From Planktomarina sp. (lineage in GTDB: Bacteria; Pseudomonadota; Alphaproteobacteria; Rhodobacterales; Rhodobacteraceae), in NCBI GenBank assembly GCA_020630595.1, contig JAHDBC010000003.1, positions 81,205 through 145,204 of the forward strand: DNA of 64,000 nucleotides, read 5' to 3'. Position numbers and translations under genes: made by a program. Shown here piece after piece: positions 45,079 through 53,430 of the stretch. Each line of letters begins with the position of its first letter. Positions within the stretch are counted from its first letter, which is position 1. The notes beneath the pieces were generated by a model. The model did not search any database. It was not told where the DNA came from and saw only the letters and a program-made list of their open reading frames with translations.

Positions 45079-46131
45079 ATGGCCGAAATCCAGCTCAAGA
45101 ACGTGGGCAAACGGTGGGGCAGCTTTGTGGGGGTCGAAAATTTTGACCTGACGATTGCCGACCGTGAATTTCTGGTGCTTCTGGGTCCGTCGGGCTGCGG
45201 CAAGACGACCACCATGCGCATGATTGCAGGTCTGGAAGACGTGACCGAAGGCGACATCCTGATTGATGGCGAACGGGTCAATGACAAAGAACCCAAAGAC
45301 CGCGACATTTCGATGGTGTTCCAGTCTTACGGTTTGTACCCGAACATGAACGTGCGCGAAAACATCCGTTTTCCGTTGCGGGTGCGCAAGGTTCCACAGA
45401 ATGAACACGAAGAAAGGGTCAACCGGGCTGCCGCCATGGTCGAACTGGAACCGTTCATGCATCGCAAACCCGCTGAACTGTCCGGTGGGCAGCGCCAGCG
45501 CGTGGCTTTGGCCCGTGCGATTGTGCGTGAACCCAATGTGTTCTTGATGGATGAACCACTGTCCAACCTTGATGCAAAGCTGCGCGTGTCCACGCGGGCG
45601 CAGATCAAGAACCTGTCCCACGAACTGCAAGTCACGACGATCTACGTGACCCATGACCAGATCGAAGCAATGACCCTTGCGGACCGTGTGGTTGTGATGA
45701 ACAAGGGCGTTGTTCAGCAAGTCGGCAGTCCGACCGAAATCTACGACAACCCTGCGAATACCTTTGTGGCCAGCTTTATCGGCAACCCCGCCATGAACCT
45801 TGTGGATGGCGAGATCAGCGGTGGTACATTCCGTGCAGGCAGCATTGAAATTCACGGTGTTGCCGCACCCGATGGCAACGTGACACTGGGCTTTCGGGCC
45901 GAAGACGCAAGCATCGCATCGGGCGGGGACGGCCAGATGACCGAAACGGTCTATTCAATGGAATTGCTGGGCGATGCGACCATGGTGACGGTGCGCACGG
46001 CCGGGGCGCAATTGTCAGTCAAAGCATCGAAAGATTACCGGGCGGATATTGGTCAAACCGTATCCTTCACGATCCCGGCAGACATCTGCCATGTCTTTGA
46101 CGGCGCAACAGGAGAACGCATCGCGGGCTGA
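45079..46131 (+). CDS. Sugar ABC transporter ATP-binding protein (UgpC/MsmK family), LacI-controlled locus
   Basis: 350-aa ATPase of a CUT1 importer with Walker A GPSGCGKTT, signature LSGGQRQR, Walker B VFLMDEPLSNLD, H-loop THDQIEAMTLAD and a C-terminal TOBE domain. AGGGAG precedes the ATG at 45079. It is the first gene of an eight- or nine-gene plus-strand operon and, unlike the galactoside system, lies with its own binding protein and permeases. Confidence 0.94.
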   Translation: MAEIQLKNVGKRWGSFVGVENFDLTIADREFLVLLGPSGCGKTTTMRMIAGLEDVTEGDILIDGERVNDKEPKDRDISMVFQSYGLYPNMNVRENIRFPLRVRKVPQNEHEERVNRAAAMVELEPFMHRKPAELSGGQRQRVALARAIVREPNVFLMDEPLSNLDAKLRVSTRAQIKNLSHELQVTTIYVTHDQIEAMTLADRVVVMNKGVVQQVGSPTEIYDNPANTFVASFIGNPAMNLVDGEISGGTFRAGSIEIHGVAAPDGNVTLGFRAEDASIASGGDGQMTETVYSMELLGDATMVTVRTAGAQLSVKASKDYRADIGQTVSFTIPADICHVFDGATGERIAG

Positions 46132-46224
46132 CCCGAGACGCAGAATTCCGCACCCCAAACGGTGCGGTCAACCGGGTGTGGGCTTGCAAGACACACCCAT
46201 TCATCAAGAAACAGGGAGATTTTG

Positions 46225-47463
46225 ATGTTTCTGAAAAAAGTAGCAATGGCTGGCGCGTTTGCCCTGATGGGCACAACTGCAATGGCTGCAGGCCACGGCT
46301 GTGGCATCACCGATGGCCGCGTTTCCATCGTTGGGAACGAATTCCCAGCGATCCAAACTGTTGGCGCAGCCGCAGTTGCATGCGGTGAAGGGTTCACAAA
46401 GAACCTGACAGCGGATCACCAGCAGATCAACGTGGCTGGCATGTCCGGCAACCCTGCTGAATACACAACAGCGATCGTTGCAAACTCTTCCATCGTGGCG
46501 CTGATGAACGAAGACGTCATCCGCCCACTGGACGATCTGATTGCAAAGCACGGCGATGGCATCAACAAGAACCAGTTGATCACCATCAACGGTCAGGTAA
46601 TGGCCGTTGCCTTTATGGCAAACGCACAGCACTTGGTGTACCGCGCTGACGTTCTGGAACAGGTCGGTCTTGAGCCACCAACCACATACGAAGAAATGCT
46701 GGCCGCGGCCGAAGCCATTCGCGCTGCAGGCATCATGGAAAACCCAGTGGGCGGCGCATACGCGGCCGGTTGGAACCTGGCACAGGAATTCAACAACATG
46801 TTCCTGGGCATGGGTGGTTCGCACTTCAAGGCGGGCACAGCAGAGCCAAACGTGAACACCGAAGCCGGCGTCAAGGCACTGGAAATGATGAAGGCCCTGT
46901 CTGCCTACATGAACCCAGACTTCCTGACACATGATTCCAACGCAACCAACGCCGAATTCCGCGCTGGCAACACGGCGATCATGAACATGTGGGGGTCCCG
47001 CGCTGCGACTTTGGTCACAGCCGAAGGCGTGCCACAAGAAGTGGTTGATGGCTTCGCAATCGCAGGCCCAATGACCGTTGGCGGTGGTGACACACCAGCG
47101 ACAACCCTGTGGTGGGATGGCTGGACAGTGGCCAAGAACATCTCTGACGCAGATGCAGAAGCCACATTCCTGGCGATGAAAGCGGGTATCGCACCATCGC
47201 TGATGGAAGACGAAGAAATCCGCACGCAAGCTGTTTGGTTGATCGAAGGGTACGAACCAACCGAAGCCGCCGTTGGTGTGTTCGCTGCTGCAAACGCAGG
47301 GTCCATCCCTTACCCAATGCTGCCTTACATGGGCCTGATGCACACCGCACTGGGCGCAGAACTGGCCGACTTCATGCAGGGCAACGAATCTGCTGAACAA
47401 GCCCTGGCAGACGTAGAAGCGGCCTACACCGCAGCTGCAAAAGAAAACGGCTTTTTGAACTAA
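46225..47463 (+). CDS. ABC transporter substrate-binding protein, LacI-controlled locus
   Basis: 412-aa periplasmic binding protein (family 1 type). The signal peptide covers about residues 1-22 (ALMGTTAMAAG). The mature N-terminus has two cysteines (GHGCGITDG and AVACGEGF) that could form a disulfide in the periplasm. Codons are biased to CCA and GCA as in the galactoside binding protein, suggesting high expression. The ligand is unknown; downstream flavin oxidoreductase and SnoaL genes suggest a polyol, amino alcohol or modified sugar rather than a common hexose (inference). Confidence 0.93.
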   Translation: MFLKKVAMAGAFALMGTTAMAAGHGCGITDGRVSIVGNEFPAIQTVGAAAVACGEGFTKNLTADHQQINVAGMSGNPAEYTTAIVANSSIVALMNEDVIRPLDDLIAKHGDGINKNQLITINGQVMAVAFMANAQHLVYRADVLEQVGLEPPTTYEEMLAAAEAIRAAGIMENPVGGAYAAGWNLAQEFNNMFLGMGGSHFKAGTAEPNVNTEAGVKALEMMKALSAYMNPDFLTHDSNATNAEFRAGNTAIMNMWGSRAATLVTAEGVPQEVVDGFAIAGPMTVGGGDTPATTLWWDGWTVAKNISDADAEATFLAMKAGIAPSLMEDEEIRTQAVWLIEGYEPTEAAVGVFAAANAGSIPYPMLPYMGLMHTALGAELADFMQGNESAEQALADVEAAYTAAAKENGFLN

Positions 47464-47470
47464 GCCTGTC

Positions 47471-47528
47471 ACCGGGCCCTTGGGTCCGGTTTCACCTGAC
47501 ACGTGTGCCGGGTTTCGGTCCGGCACAC
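47471..47528 (+). other. Two tandem hairpins after the binding-protein gene
   Basis: The first (47471-47490) pairs ACCGGGCCC with GGGTCCGGT. The second (47503-47528) pairs GTGTGCCGG with CCGGCACAC around an 8-nt loop. Neither has a U-run. They probably stabilise the binding-protein transcript and reduce permease expression. Confidence 0.65.
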
Positions 47529-47553
47529 ACCAGACACGCAGGGGACGCCAACC

Positions 47554-48582
47554 ATGAAAAACCGCACCTTCTTTTGGTTCTTTGCCCCAACGGCACTGGC
47601 CATGCTGTTGTTTATCGCATTCCCGATCGTGTCCATTATCATGCAATCCGTTTTCGCCCCGCACGAGGCGATCTTGATCGAATCCGAAAACTGCGGCCCG
47701 TTTGGCTGCACAACGGAAACCGTCGTCGATCAGGAAGCAATGGAAACCCTGAACGCAGAACGCCCATGGGGCCGTTTCGCAGGGTTGGAAATTTACACCA
47801 ACAGGGGCCACCTTGCCACGTCCGAAGTGGCCGAAGCCTGGCGCACCACAGACAGCATGGGCGCATTCTTTTCCGAATTGGGCGACCTGCCGTTTTATCG
47901 CGCCATGGCGTTCACACTGACCTATACATTCGTGTGCACCCCGTTCCTGATCATGCTGGGTTTTGCGGTCGCCGTTGCCGTCAATTCGTTGCACCGCCGG
48001 GTGAAGGGGTTGATGATCTTTTTCTCTCTGCTTCCGATGATTGTGCCGCCGCTGATTGGGGCCTTGGTGCTGTTTTGGATGATCGACAGCCGGGGCGTAT
48101 TGGGCCAGCTGGTGTCATGGATGGCCAATGACCCGACGCTTAGCCTGAAAGCATCCACACCCTTGGTCTGGATATCGCTGATCGTTTACGGGGTCTGGTC
48201 GTCGGCACCCTTTGCGTTTGTGGTGTTTTATGCGGGTCTTCAGACCGTGCCGAAAGACACGCTGGAAAGCGCCCAGATGGATGGTGCGACGCGCTGGCAA
48301 CAGATCCGCTTTGTGGTGATCCCGCATTTGGCACCGCTGGTGACATTCGTGGCGCTGATCCAGCTGATGGATAATTTCAGGGTGTTGGAACCGATCATCG
48401 GCTTTCAGGCACAGGCGCACGCTGAATCGCTTAGCTCTTTCATCTTGTCTGACCTTGGGGGGGAAACGCGGCAATTGTCATCTGCTGCGGCCACTTCGGT
48501 TCTGACCATCATTGGCGTTGCGATCTTGCTGTCGCCTGTTCTTGTCCGCACATGGCGCGATTTCAGAGGGAGGAGCCACTGA
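47554..48582 (+). CDS. ABC transporter permease, MalF-type, with large periplasmic insert
   Basis: 342-aa permease. After the first helix comes an insert of about 90 residues (about 30-120) with a Cys pair in SENCGPFGCTTE, before the second helix (AFTLTYTFVCTPFLIMLG). The EAA loop reads ESAQMDGATRWQQIRFVVIPHL. Such a periplasmic loop is larger than in the galactoside permease and recalls the MalF P2 loop that contacts the binding protein. The ATG at 47554 is preceded by AGGGGA. The stop overlaps the next start (TGATG). Confidence 0.92.
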   Translation: MKNRTFFWFFAPTALAMLLFIAFPIVSIIMQSVFAPHEAILIESENCGPFGCTTETVVDQEAMETLNAERPWGRFAGLEIYTNRGHLATSEVAEAWRTTDSMGAFFSELGDLPFYRAMAFTLTYTFVCTPFLIMLGFAVAVAVNSLHRRVKGLMIFFSLLPMIVPPLIGALVLFWMIDSRGVLGQLVSWMANDPTLSLKASTPLVWISLIVYGVWSSAPFAFVVFYAGLQTVPKDTLESAQMDGATRWQQIRFVVIPHLAPLVTFVALIQLMDNFRVLEPIIGFQAQAHAESLSSFILSDLGGETRQLSSAAATSVLTIIGVAILLSPVLVRTWRDFRGRSH

Positions 48583-49466
48583 TGGAATCTTCAGGCGTAG
48601 ACCGCAGACCGCTAAGCCTTAAAATCGGGCTTTGGATTTTTGTCGGCATCTGGTTCGTTATCGCCGCCTTCCCGTTTTTCTGGACGGTCTGGGGCAGCTT
48701 TAAAGTCGAACTCGACTTCTTTTCGATTGCCGATTGGACGAATGCCATCTTTGGCCGCAACACCGAAGCGACCCATGGATCGCCCTTTACCCTTGCGGGA
48801 TATGAAGGCGCATTTATCCAAGAAGAATTCTGGCGCAACGCGATCAACACGCTGATCGTCTGTGTGTGCGTTGTGACCGTATCGCTGACCATTGGCACCT
48901 TGGGCGGCTATGCGCTGTCCCGGTCGGGCAAGAAATATGTGTTCTGGTTCCTGATCATTGCGCTGATGTTCCGTGCGTTGCCGCAGGTCGCGCTGGTGTC
49001 GGGGTATTTGCCGATCTTCTTTGATTGGAACGTGTGGGGGTATCTGCCCACCGCGATCATTGTTCTGGTGGCAATCAATCAGCCGTTCACCCTGTGGATG
49101 CTGCATTCGTTCTTTGAATCCATTCCCAAAGATCTGGACGAAGCGGCCATGGTTGATGGGTGCACCCAGTTCCAGGCATTTCGCCACGTGATCATTCCGG
49201 TGATGTGGCCGGGGGTGATCACGACCGGGCTGTTCAGTTTTCTGCTGGCCTATAACGATTTTATCGTCACAACCATGATCCTGAACGAAGGCAACCGGAC
49301 CATGATCCCGCAAATTGCGGCGTTTCTGGGCACGACCTATACCGAAGGCAACGTGATGTTTGCGGTTGCGGCCGTTGTGTCCGCCACTGTGCCATTGTTC
49401 ATTCTGGTGATGTTCTTCCAGCGCCAGATCGTATCCGGCCTGACGGCAGGCGCGGTAAAGGGATAA
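48582..49466 (+). CDS. ABC transporter permease, MalG-type, LacI-controlled locus
   Basis: 294-aa permease with six helices and the EAA loop DEAAMVDGCTQFQAFRHVIIP, ending in the family C-terminus QIVSGLTAGAVKG. GGGAGGAG precedes the ATG at 48582, which overlaps the stop of the partner permease. The GMC oxidoreductase gene starts 9 bp after its stop, tying uptake directly to catabolism. Confidence 0.94.
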   Translation: MESSGVDRRPLSLKIGLWIFVGIWFVIAAFPFFWTVWGSFKVELDFFSIADWTNAIFGRNTEATHGSPFTLAGYEGAFIQEEFWRNAINTLIVCVCVVTVSLTIGTLGGYALSRSGKKYVFWFLIIALMFRALPQVALVSGYLPIFFDWNVWGYLPTAIIVLVAINQPFTLWMLHSFFESIPKDLDEAAMVDGCTQFQAFRHVIIPVMWPGVITTGLFSFLLAYNDFIVTTMILNEGNRTMIPQIAAFLGTTYTEGNVMFAVAAVVSATVPLFILVMFFQRQIVSGLTAGAVKG

Positions 49467-49475
49467 GGATCGATC

Positions 49476-50987
49476 ATGGCAGCCCCGGATTTCATCGTCA
49501 TCGGTGCCGGGTCTGCCGGATGCGTTGCGGCCACACGCTTGGCCGAACAGGGCCATACAGTCACCGTGTTGGAAGCTGGGCCCACGCACCGTCACCCGCT
49601 GGTGAAAATGCCCATGGGTTTGGCGTGGATGATTGGGAAGCCCAGCCGGGACTGGTGTTTTCGATCCACCCCGCAACCGGGGCTGAACGGGCGCGACATT
49701 GCCGTGCCGCGGGGCAAGATGGTTGGCGGATCGGGATCGATCAATTCGATGGTCTGGTTTCGGGGGCTGGCCTCTGACTTTGATGGCTGGGATGTGCCGG
49801 GCTGGTGTTGGGATGATGTGTCCCCCGCATTTGAGCACGTCGAAGACCGGCTGAACCCGCAGGTGTTCACGGGCGCGCACCCGCTGACCCGCAACATCTA
49901 CAAAACCTTTGCCGCCAATACCGACACGCCGCCCCATCCGGATCGTGAATCCTTTGGCACGTTTCGGTTCAACATGTCCCCCGGCCGCCGCAGGTCGGCT
50001 GCAGATGCTTTTCTGTCGAAAGCCCCCAAAGACAAGCTGACCCTTAAAACACGGGCGGTTGTGGACCGGATCGAATTTGCCGACGGTCAGGCGCGGACCG
50101 TGCATCTGTCCAGTGGCGAAACGCTGATCGCGGGGCGCGGTGTTGTGTTATGTGCGGGCTCCATTGCATCCCCCGCCATTTTGATGCGGTCCGGGATTGG
50201 TCCGGCAGATCATCTGACATCGCTTGGCATTGCTGTGCTGCAGGATGCGCCCGGGGTGGGTCAGAACTTGCACGATCACCCGGGGGTTGGTCTGCACCAC
50301 GCAGGGGACAATTCCGGCTATGGTTTGACGCTGTCACAGCTGCCCGCATGGGCGCTTGCGCCGTTGCAAATCCTGTGGGGCAAGGGGCGCTTTGCGTCCC
50401 CCACGGTGGAAGGCGGCGGCTTTTTCAACGCCCGTGGGGACGGTGGGCCACCCGATGTGCAGACCCATTTCATTCCCTTTATTCTGCCTTGGCCCGGGAA
50501 ATCGGATGGCAAACGCGGGTCTGGATATTTCGTGGATGTCTGTCTGTGCCGCCCCAAATCGCGGGGCGATTTGCGTCTGGCGACAGCACATCCCGGCGAC
50601 AGCCCGCTGATCAATCTGGGTATTTTCCAAGATGAAAGTGATCTGCAGACCATGGTGGCTGGCGTCAAACGTCTGCGCGCGCGCCTTGCGGCCACGGACC
50701 TTGGCCCCCATCAAGCGCCAGAAGTGTATCCCGGTGCCGATGTCACCGATGATGCCATCCCTGATTTCATCCGCAACAACGCGGGCACGGCCTATCACCC
50801 TGTGGGCACCCTGCGCATCGGCGACGGCGATGCCCCTGTTTCCCCGGACCTGTCGGTCAAAGGCGTGGGCGGATTGTGGGTTGCGGATGCGTCGATCATG
50901 CCACAGGTGACATCGGCCAATACCAACGCCCCTTCGATGATGATCGGATATCGCGGGGCGGATATGATTGCGGGGGCAGTCCGGTGA
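49476..50987 (+). CDS. GMC-family FAD-dependent oxidoreductase
   Basis: 503-aa flavoprotein of the glucose-methanol-choline family. The FAD fold FIVIGAGSAGCVAATRLAE is at residues 6-24, the GMC signature PRGKMVGGSGSINSMVW near 78-94, and the active-site pair is H441 (YHPVGT) and N484 (SANTNAPSMM). It most resembles choline- and polyol-dehydrogenase-like enzymes, which oxidise a primary or secondary alcohol and pass electrons to quinone or oxygen. There is no export signal. In this operon it probably catalyses the first oxidation of the imported compound (inference). Confidence 0.92.
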   Translation: MAAPDFIVIGAGSAGCVAATRLAEQGHTVTVLEAGPTHRHPLVKMPMGLAWMIGKPSRDWCFRSTPQPGLNGRDIAVPRGKMVGGSGSINSMVWFRGLASDFDGWDVPGWCWDDVSPAFEHVEDRLNPQVFTGAHPLTRNIYKTFAANTDTPPHPDRESFGTFRFNMSPGRRRSAADAFLSKAPKDKLTLKTRAVVDRIEFADGQARTVHLSSGETLIAGRGVVLCAGSIASPAILMRSGIGPADHLTSLGIAVLQDAPGVGQNLHDHPGVGLHHAGDNSGYGLTLSQLPAWALAPLQILWGKGRFASPTVEGGGFFNARGDGGPPDVQTHFIPFILPWPGKSDGKRGSGYFVDVCLCRPKSRGDLRLATAHPGDSPLINLGIFQDESDLQTMVAGVKRLRARLAATDLGPHQAPEVYPGADVTDDAIPDFIRNNAGTAYHPVGTLRIGDGDAPVSPDLSVKGVGGLWVADASIMPQVTSANTNAPSMMIGYRGADMIAGAVR

Positions 50988-51154
50988 TGGGCTTGGGCCA
51001 TCCGGTGGCGATCAAGGCGCGTGCCATCCGCGCATGGTTGAACCTGTGCGCCCGCCGTGCGCGGCGCCCGGGTCGCATTCCTTTTGCCGTTATGCGTGCG
51101 GGGCCAAGGGGCAGGTTTGCCCCAATCCATGCCCTTCTCACGCCAACACTTTAG
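50987..51154 (+). CDS. Possible 55-aa ORF between GMC and SnoaL genes
   Basis: An ATG overlaps the GMC stop (TGATG) and opens a 55-codon frame beginning MGLGHPVAIKARAIRAW, very rich in Arg and Ala, ending at 51154. It resembles no family I know. The region also contains hairpin GGGGCA/TGCCCC at 51108-51123. It may simply be an mRNA spacer. Confidence 0.2.
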   Translation: MGLGHPVAIKARAIRAWLNLCARRARRPGRIPFAVMRAGPRGRFAPIHALLTPTL

Positions 51155-51162
51155 GAAAATCC

Positions 51163-52137
51163 ATGTCGAACCGTTCCATTTACAAATCCCTTGCCACTGC
51201 GACCCGTTATCCGGGGGATTGGACCCGCGCATATCAATCCGCGTTCCACCCAGATGCGCAGATCAATGTGGTTCATCCCTTCAATGAACAAAACGGCCTT
51301 GAAGGGTACCTGACCGACTTTGTCGGGTCGCTGAAAGCGTCGTTTTCCAATCTGTATCGGCGTGATGATATCGTCATGGCAGGTCAGTTCGAAGGGGGCG
51401 ATTGGATTTCATCAACCGGCTATTGGGTCGGGCAATTTGATCACCCATGGCTGGGCATAACCCCCACGGGGCATCTGACCTATTTGCGCTATGGGGAATT
51501 CCACCGGATCGAAGGGGGCCGGATCGCAGAAAGCTATGTGTTTCTGGATATCCCCGAATTGATGATCAGCGTGGGTCAGTGGCCCATCAAAGACAGCCCC
51601 GGCCACCATCGCGGACATACGGGCATGATCCAGCCGCCCGCGACGCAAGATGGGCTGATGTGGCAGGATCAGGACACAGCCGAAAGCCAGAAATCGTATC
51701 AGATCGTTTCAGACATGCTGTTGGCGCTGGCCACAGAAGACGAACGCTGGCGGCCCTATTGGCACGACACGATGATGTGGTATGGCCCCGGCGCATTCGG
51801 ATCCTTTGTCGGGATCGAAGCGTTCGCATCGTTTCAGGTCCCTTTCGAATCCGCGTTCGCAGGATGGTCTGGCGGGTTGTCTGGAAACGGAATGACCAAG
51901 CATTTCACCCGCTATGGTGATGGGCTGTATACCTGTTCCGGGGGCTGGCCGTCGTTGACCGGTGTGAATGTGAAACCCTTTCTTGACCAACCGCCAAGCA
52001 ACGAACGTGTGTTCATGCGCGTGTGCGATTGGTGGCGGCGCGACGGCGATCTGTTGGTCGAAAACTGGGTTTTCGTCGATATTCCCCATGTGCTTTTGCA
52101 ATTGGGGTATGATGTGTTTGAAGAGATCAAGTCGTGA
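51163..52137 (+). CDS. SnoaL/NTF2-like protein, two-domain (member B)
   Basis: 324-aa soluble protein with two SnoaL-like domains (about residues 15-160 and 180-320). Domain 1 ends GEFHRIEGGRIAESYVFLDI, and domain 2 ends CDWWRR...ENWVFVDIPHVLLQLG. It aligns by eye with member A over its length (shared blocks FxxxLRxxxxxLYRRD, WxxDMMWYGPxGxGS and SGWPSLT/SGWPSMT). AGGA lies before the ATG at 51163. Its tail PHVLLQLGYDVFEEI matches the tail of member C. A catalytic role on the product of the GMC enzyme is possible. Confidence 0.85.
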   Translation: MSNRSIYKSLATATRYPGDWTRAYQSAFHPDAQINVVHPFNEQNGLEGYLTDFVGSLKASFSNLYRRDDIVMAGQFEGGDWISSTGYWVGQFDHPWLGITPTGHLTYLRYGEFHRIEGGRIAESYVFLDIPELMISVGQWPIKDSPGHHRGHTGMIQPPATQDGLMWQDQDTAESQKSYQIVSDMLLALATEDERWRPYWHDTMMWYGPGAFGSFVGIEAFASFQVPFESAFAGWSGGLSGNGMTKHFTRYGDGLYTCSGGWPSLTGVNVKPFLDQPPSNERVFMRVCDWWRRDGDLLVENWVFVDIPHVLLQLGYDVFEEIKS

Positions 52138-52165
52138 TCCCTGTGATTGGAAAAGGATCAGTATT

Positions 52166-52891
52166 GTGGGGCTAGGCATCACAGTCGGCATTGCTGCAGA
52201 CCTGAAAAAACATGATCCAGAAGCGTTGGAATGGATCGAAAGTGATTTCAAGGCCGTCAATACAGCCTTGGTCGAAGCCGGGTTGCCGCCACACCAAGAA
52301 CCGACGGATTGTGACGTTTGGTCGGCAAGTCATCCCTACAGCTTCACCCACCACCTGCGTGAAGTGGCATACCATCTTGCGGTGGGCCAATCGGTTCCTA
52401 GGGACCGCGTGTTGGATGGTCAGGATGATGCGCTTGCGAACACCTATTTCAACGCGGCTGACCCGATCTTGATGCCACGTAAACCGTCGCTCGTGTCGCG
52501 GCTTTTGGGGCGGAAAGCCGCACGCCCTGCACCCGTGCCATTCCTGCATCTGTGCAGCCACGGGGACGCAGAAGGATATTATGTGCCGGTTGCGTTTGAT
52601 GTGCCGGTTGTCCCGAAAGATAGCAAAACGTTTCAGGATCATGCGAACCTTTGGCCCGTTGGGTCGGTTCAGTCCTTAAACGCCGAATTGCAGGTCCTGA
52701 AAGACGCGTTGGAAATACCGAAAGGCATGACCGCAGAAGACGAAGCGTTGTTTAACGCGATGGAAGTGCCCGCTGGCGGCACAGACAAACCCCTTTGGCA
52801 GTGCCAGCCAGTTGCGGCTTATGTCTGCCTCACTCATTTAGACGGCTGCGCCCATTCGTTGAAAACGGGCGCGGCCATAAGTTACGGATAA
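52166..52891 (+). CDS. Unrecognised 241-aa protein inside the LacI-controlled operon
   Basis: I do not recognise this family. The protein starts at GTG 52166 with AAGGA 8 nt upstream (VGLGITVGIAADLKKHDPE). It is soluble and acidic, with a His-rich middle (SHPYSFTHHLREVAYHLA), a short basic linker (RLLGRKAARPAP) and a conserved-looking core FLHLCSHGDAEGYYVPVAFD. The N-terminal part resembles nothing in carbohydrate catabolism. It is 28 bp after SnoaL B and 11 bp before SnoaL C, so it should be co-transcribed. It may be a recent insertion into the operon or a real pathway component. Confidence 0.7.
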   Translation: MGLGITVGIAADLKKHDPEALEWIESDFKAVNTALVEAGLPPHQEPTDCDVWSASHPYSFTHHLREVAYHLAVGQSVPRDRVLDGQDDALANTYFNAADPILMPRKPSLVSRLLGRKAARPAPVPFLHLCSHGDAEGYYVPVAFDVPVVPKDSKTFQDHANLWPVGSVQSLNAELQVLKDALEIPKGMTAEDEALFNAMEVPAGGTDKPLWQCQPVAAYVCLTHLDGCAHSLKTGAAISYG

Positions 52892-52902
52892 GGAACACCA
52901 GT

Positions 52903-53430
52903 ATGAAGGGATCGCGCCCCGAACAAGCCGTGCTGACACGCGACACCGATATGTCGAAAACTGCCGAAACCCGCGCCGTGATCGAAGGCATGGTCGATGG
53001 TTTGAACGACCACCGCATCGCGGACATCGGCGAATTCTTTGCCGAAGGGTTTCGCTGGATGGGCAACACCGGCTGCGGCACCAAAGACGGCATCCGCGAA
53101 TTTCAGGCCAATTGGCAAAAACCATTTCAGGCCGCATTTCACGATAAGGTCTGCGTCGACGAAGCGCGGCTGTACATGGGCGAATGGGCCGCGGCCTTTG
53201 GCCGTCAGGAAGCCACCCATGGTGGCACATTCATGGGTGTGGCACCAACGGGCAAACGCATCGAAATTCGATACATGGATTTCTGGAAAGTGGTGGATGG
53301 CAAGATCGTCGACAACTACGTCATGGTGGATTTCCCCCATGTGCTGGCGCAGCTTGGTGTTGATGTCTTTAACGGAGAAGGGTGGGAGGCATTCGATCAA
53401 GGCCGCAAAACCCCACCCGCACCGGAATAG
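52903..53430 (+). CDS. SnoaL/NTF2-like protein, single-domain (member C)
   Basis: 175-aa protein with one SnoaL-like domain (about residues 25-150): FAEGFRWMGNTGCGTKDGI, then MDFWKVVDGKIVDNYVMVDFPHVLAQLGVDVF. This last block matches the C-terminal block of member B closely. AAGGA stands 8 nt before the ATG at 52903; a second ATG at 52951 is possible. Its stop shares a base with the GTG start of the LacI gene. Confidence 0.87.
   Translation: MKGSRPEQAVLTRDTDMSKTAETRAVIEGMVDGLNDHRIADIGEFFAEGFRWMGNTGCGTKDGIREFQANWQKPFQAAFHDKVCVDEARLYMGEWAAAFGRQEATHGGTFMGVAPTGKRIEIRYMDFWKVVDGKIVDNYVMVDFPHVLAQLGVDVFNGEGWEAFDQGRKTPPAPE

Noticed and set aside
46204..47994. 596-codon minus-strand open frame
   Set aside because: It is antisense to the binding-protein and permease genes, very rich in Cys, His and Phe, and crosses the hairpin region; no domain is recognisable.
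51983..52165. Upstream extension of the 241-aa protein
   Set aside because: The frame is open back to 51983 but overlaps the SnoaL B gene for 155 bp, is rich in Cys and Trp, and a GTG at 52166 has a good ribosome site.
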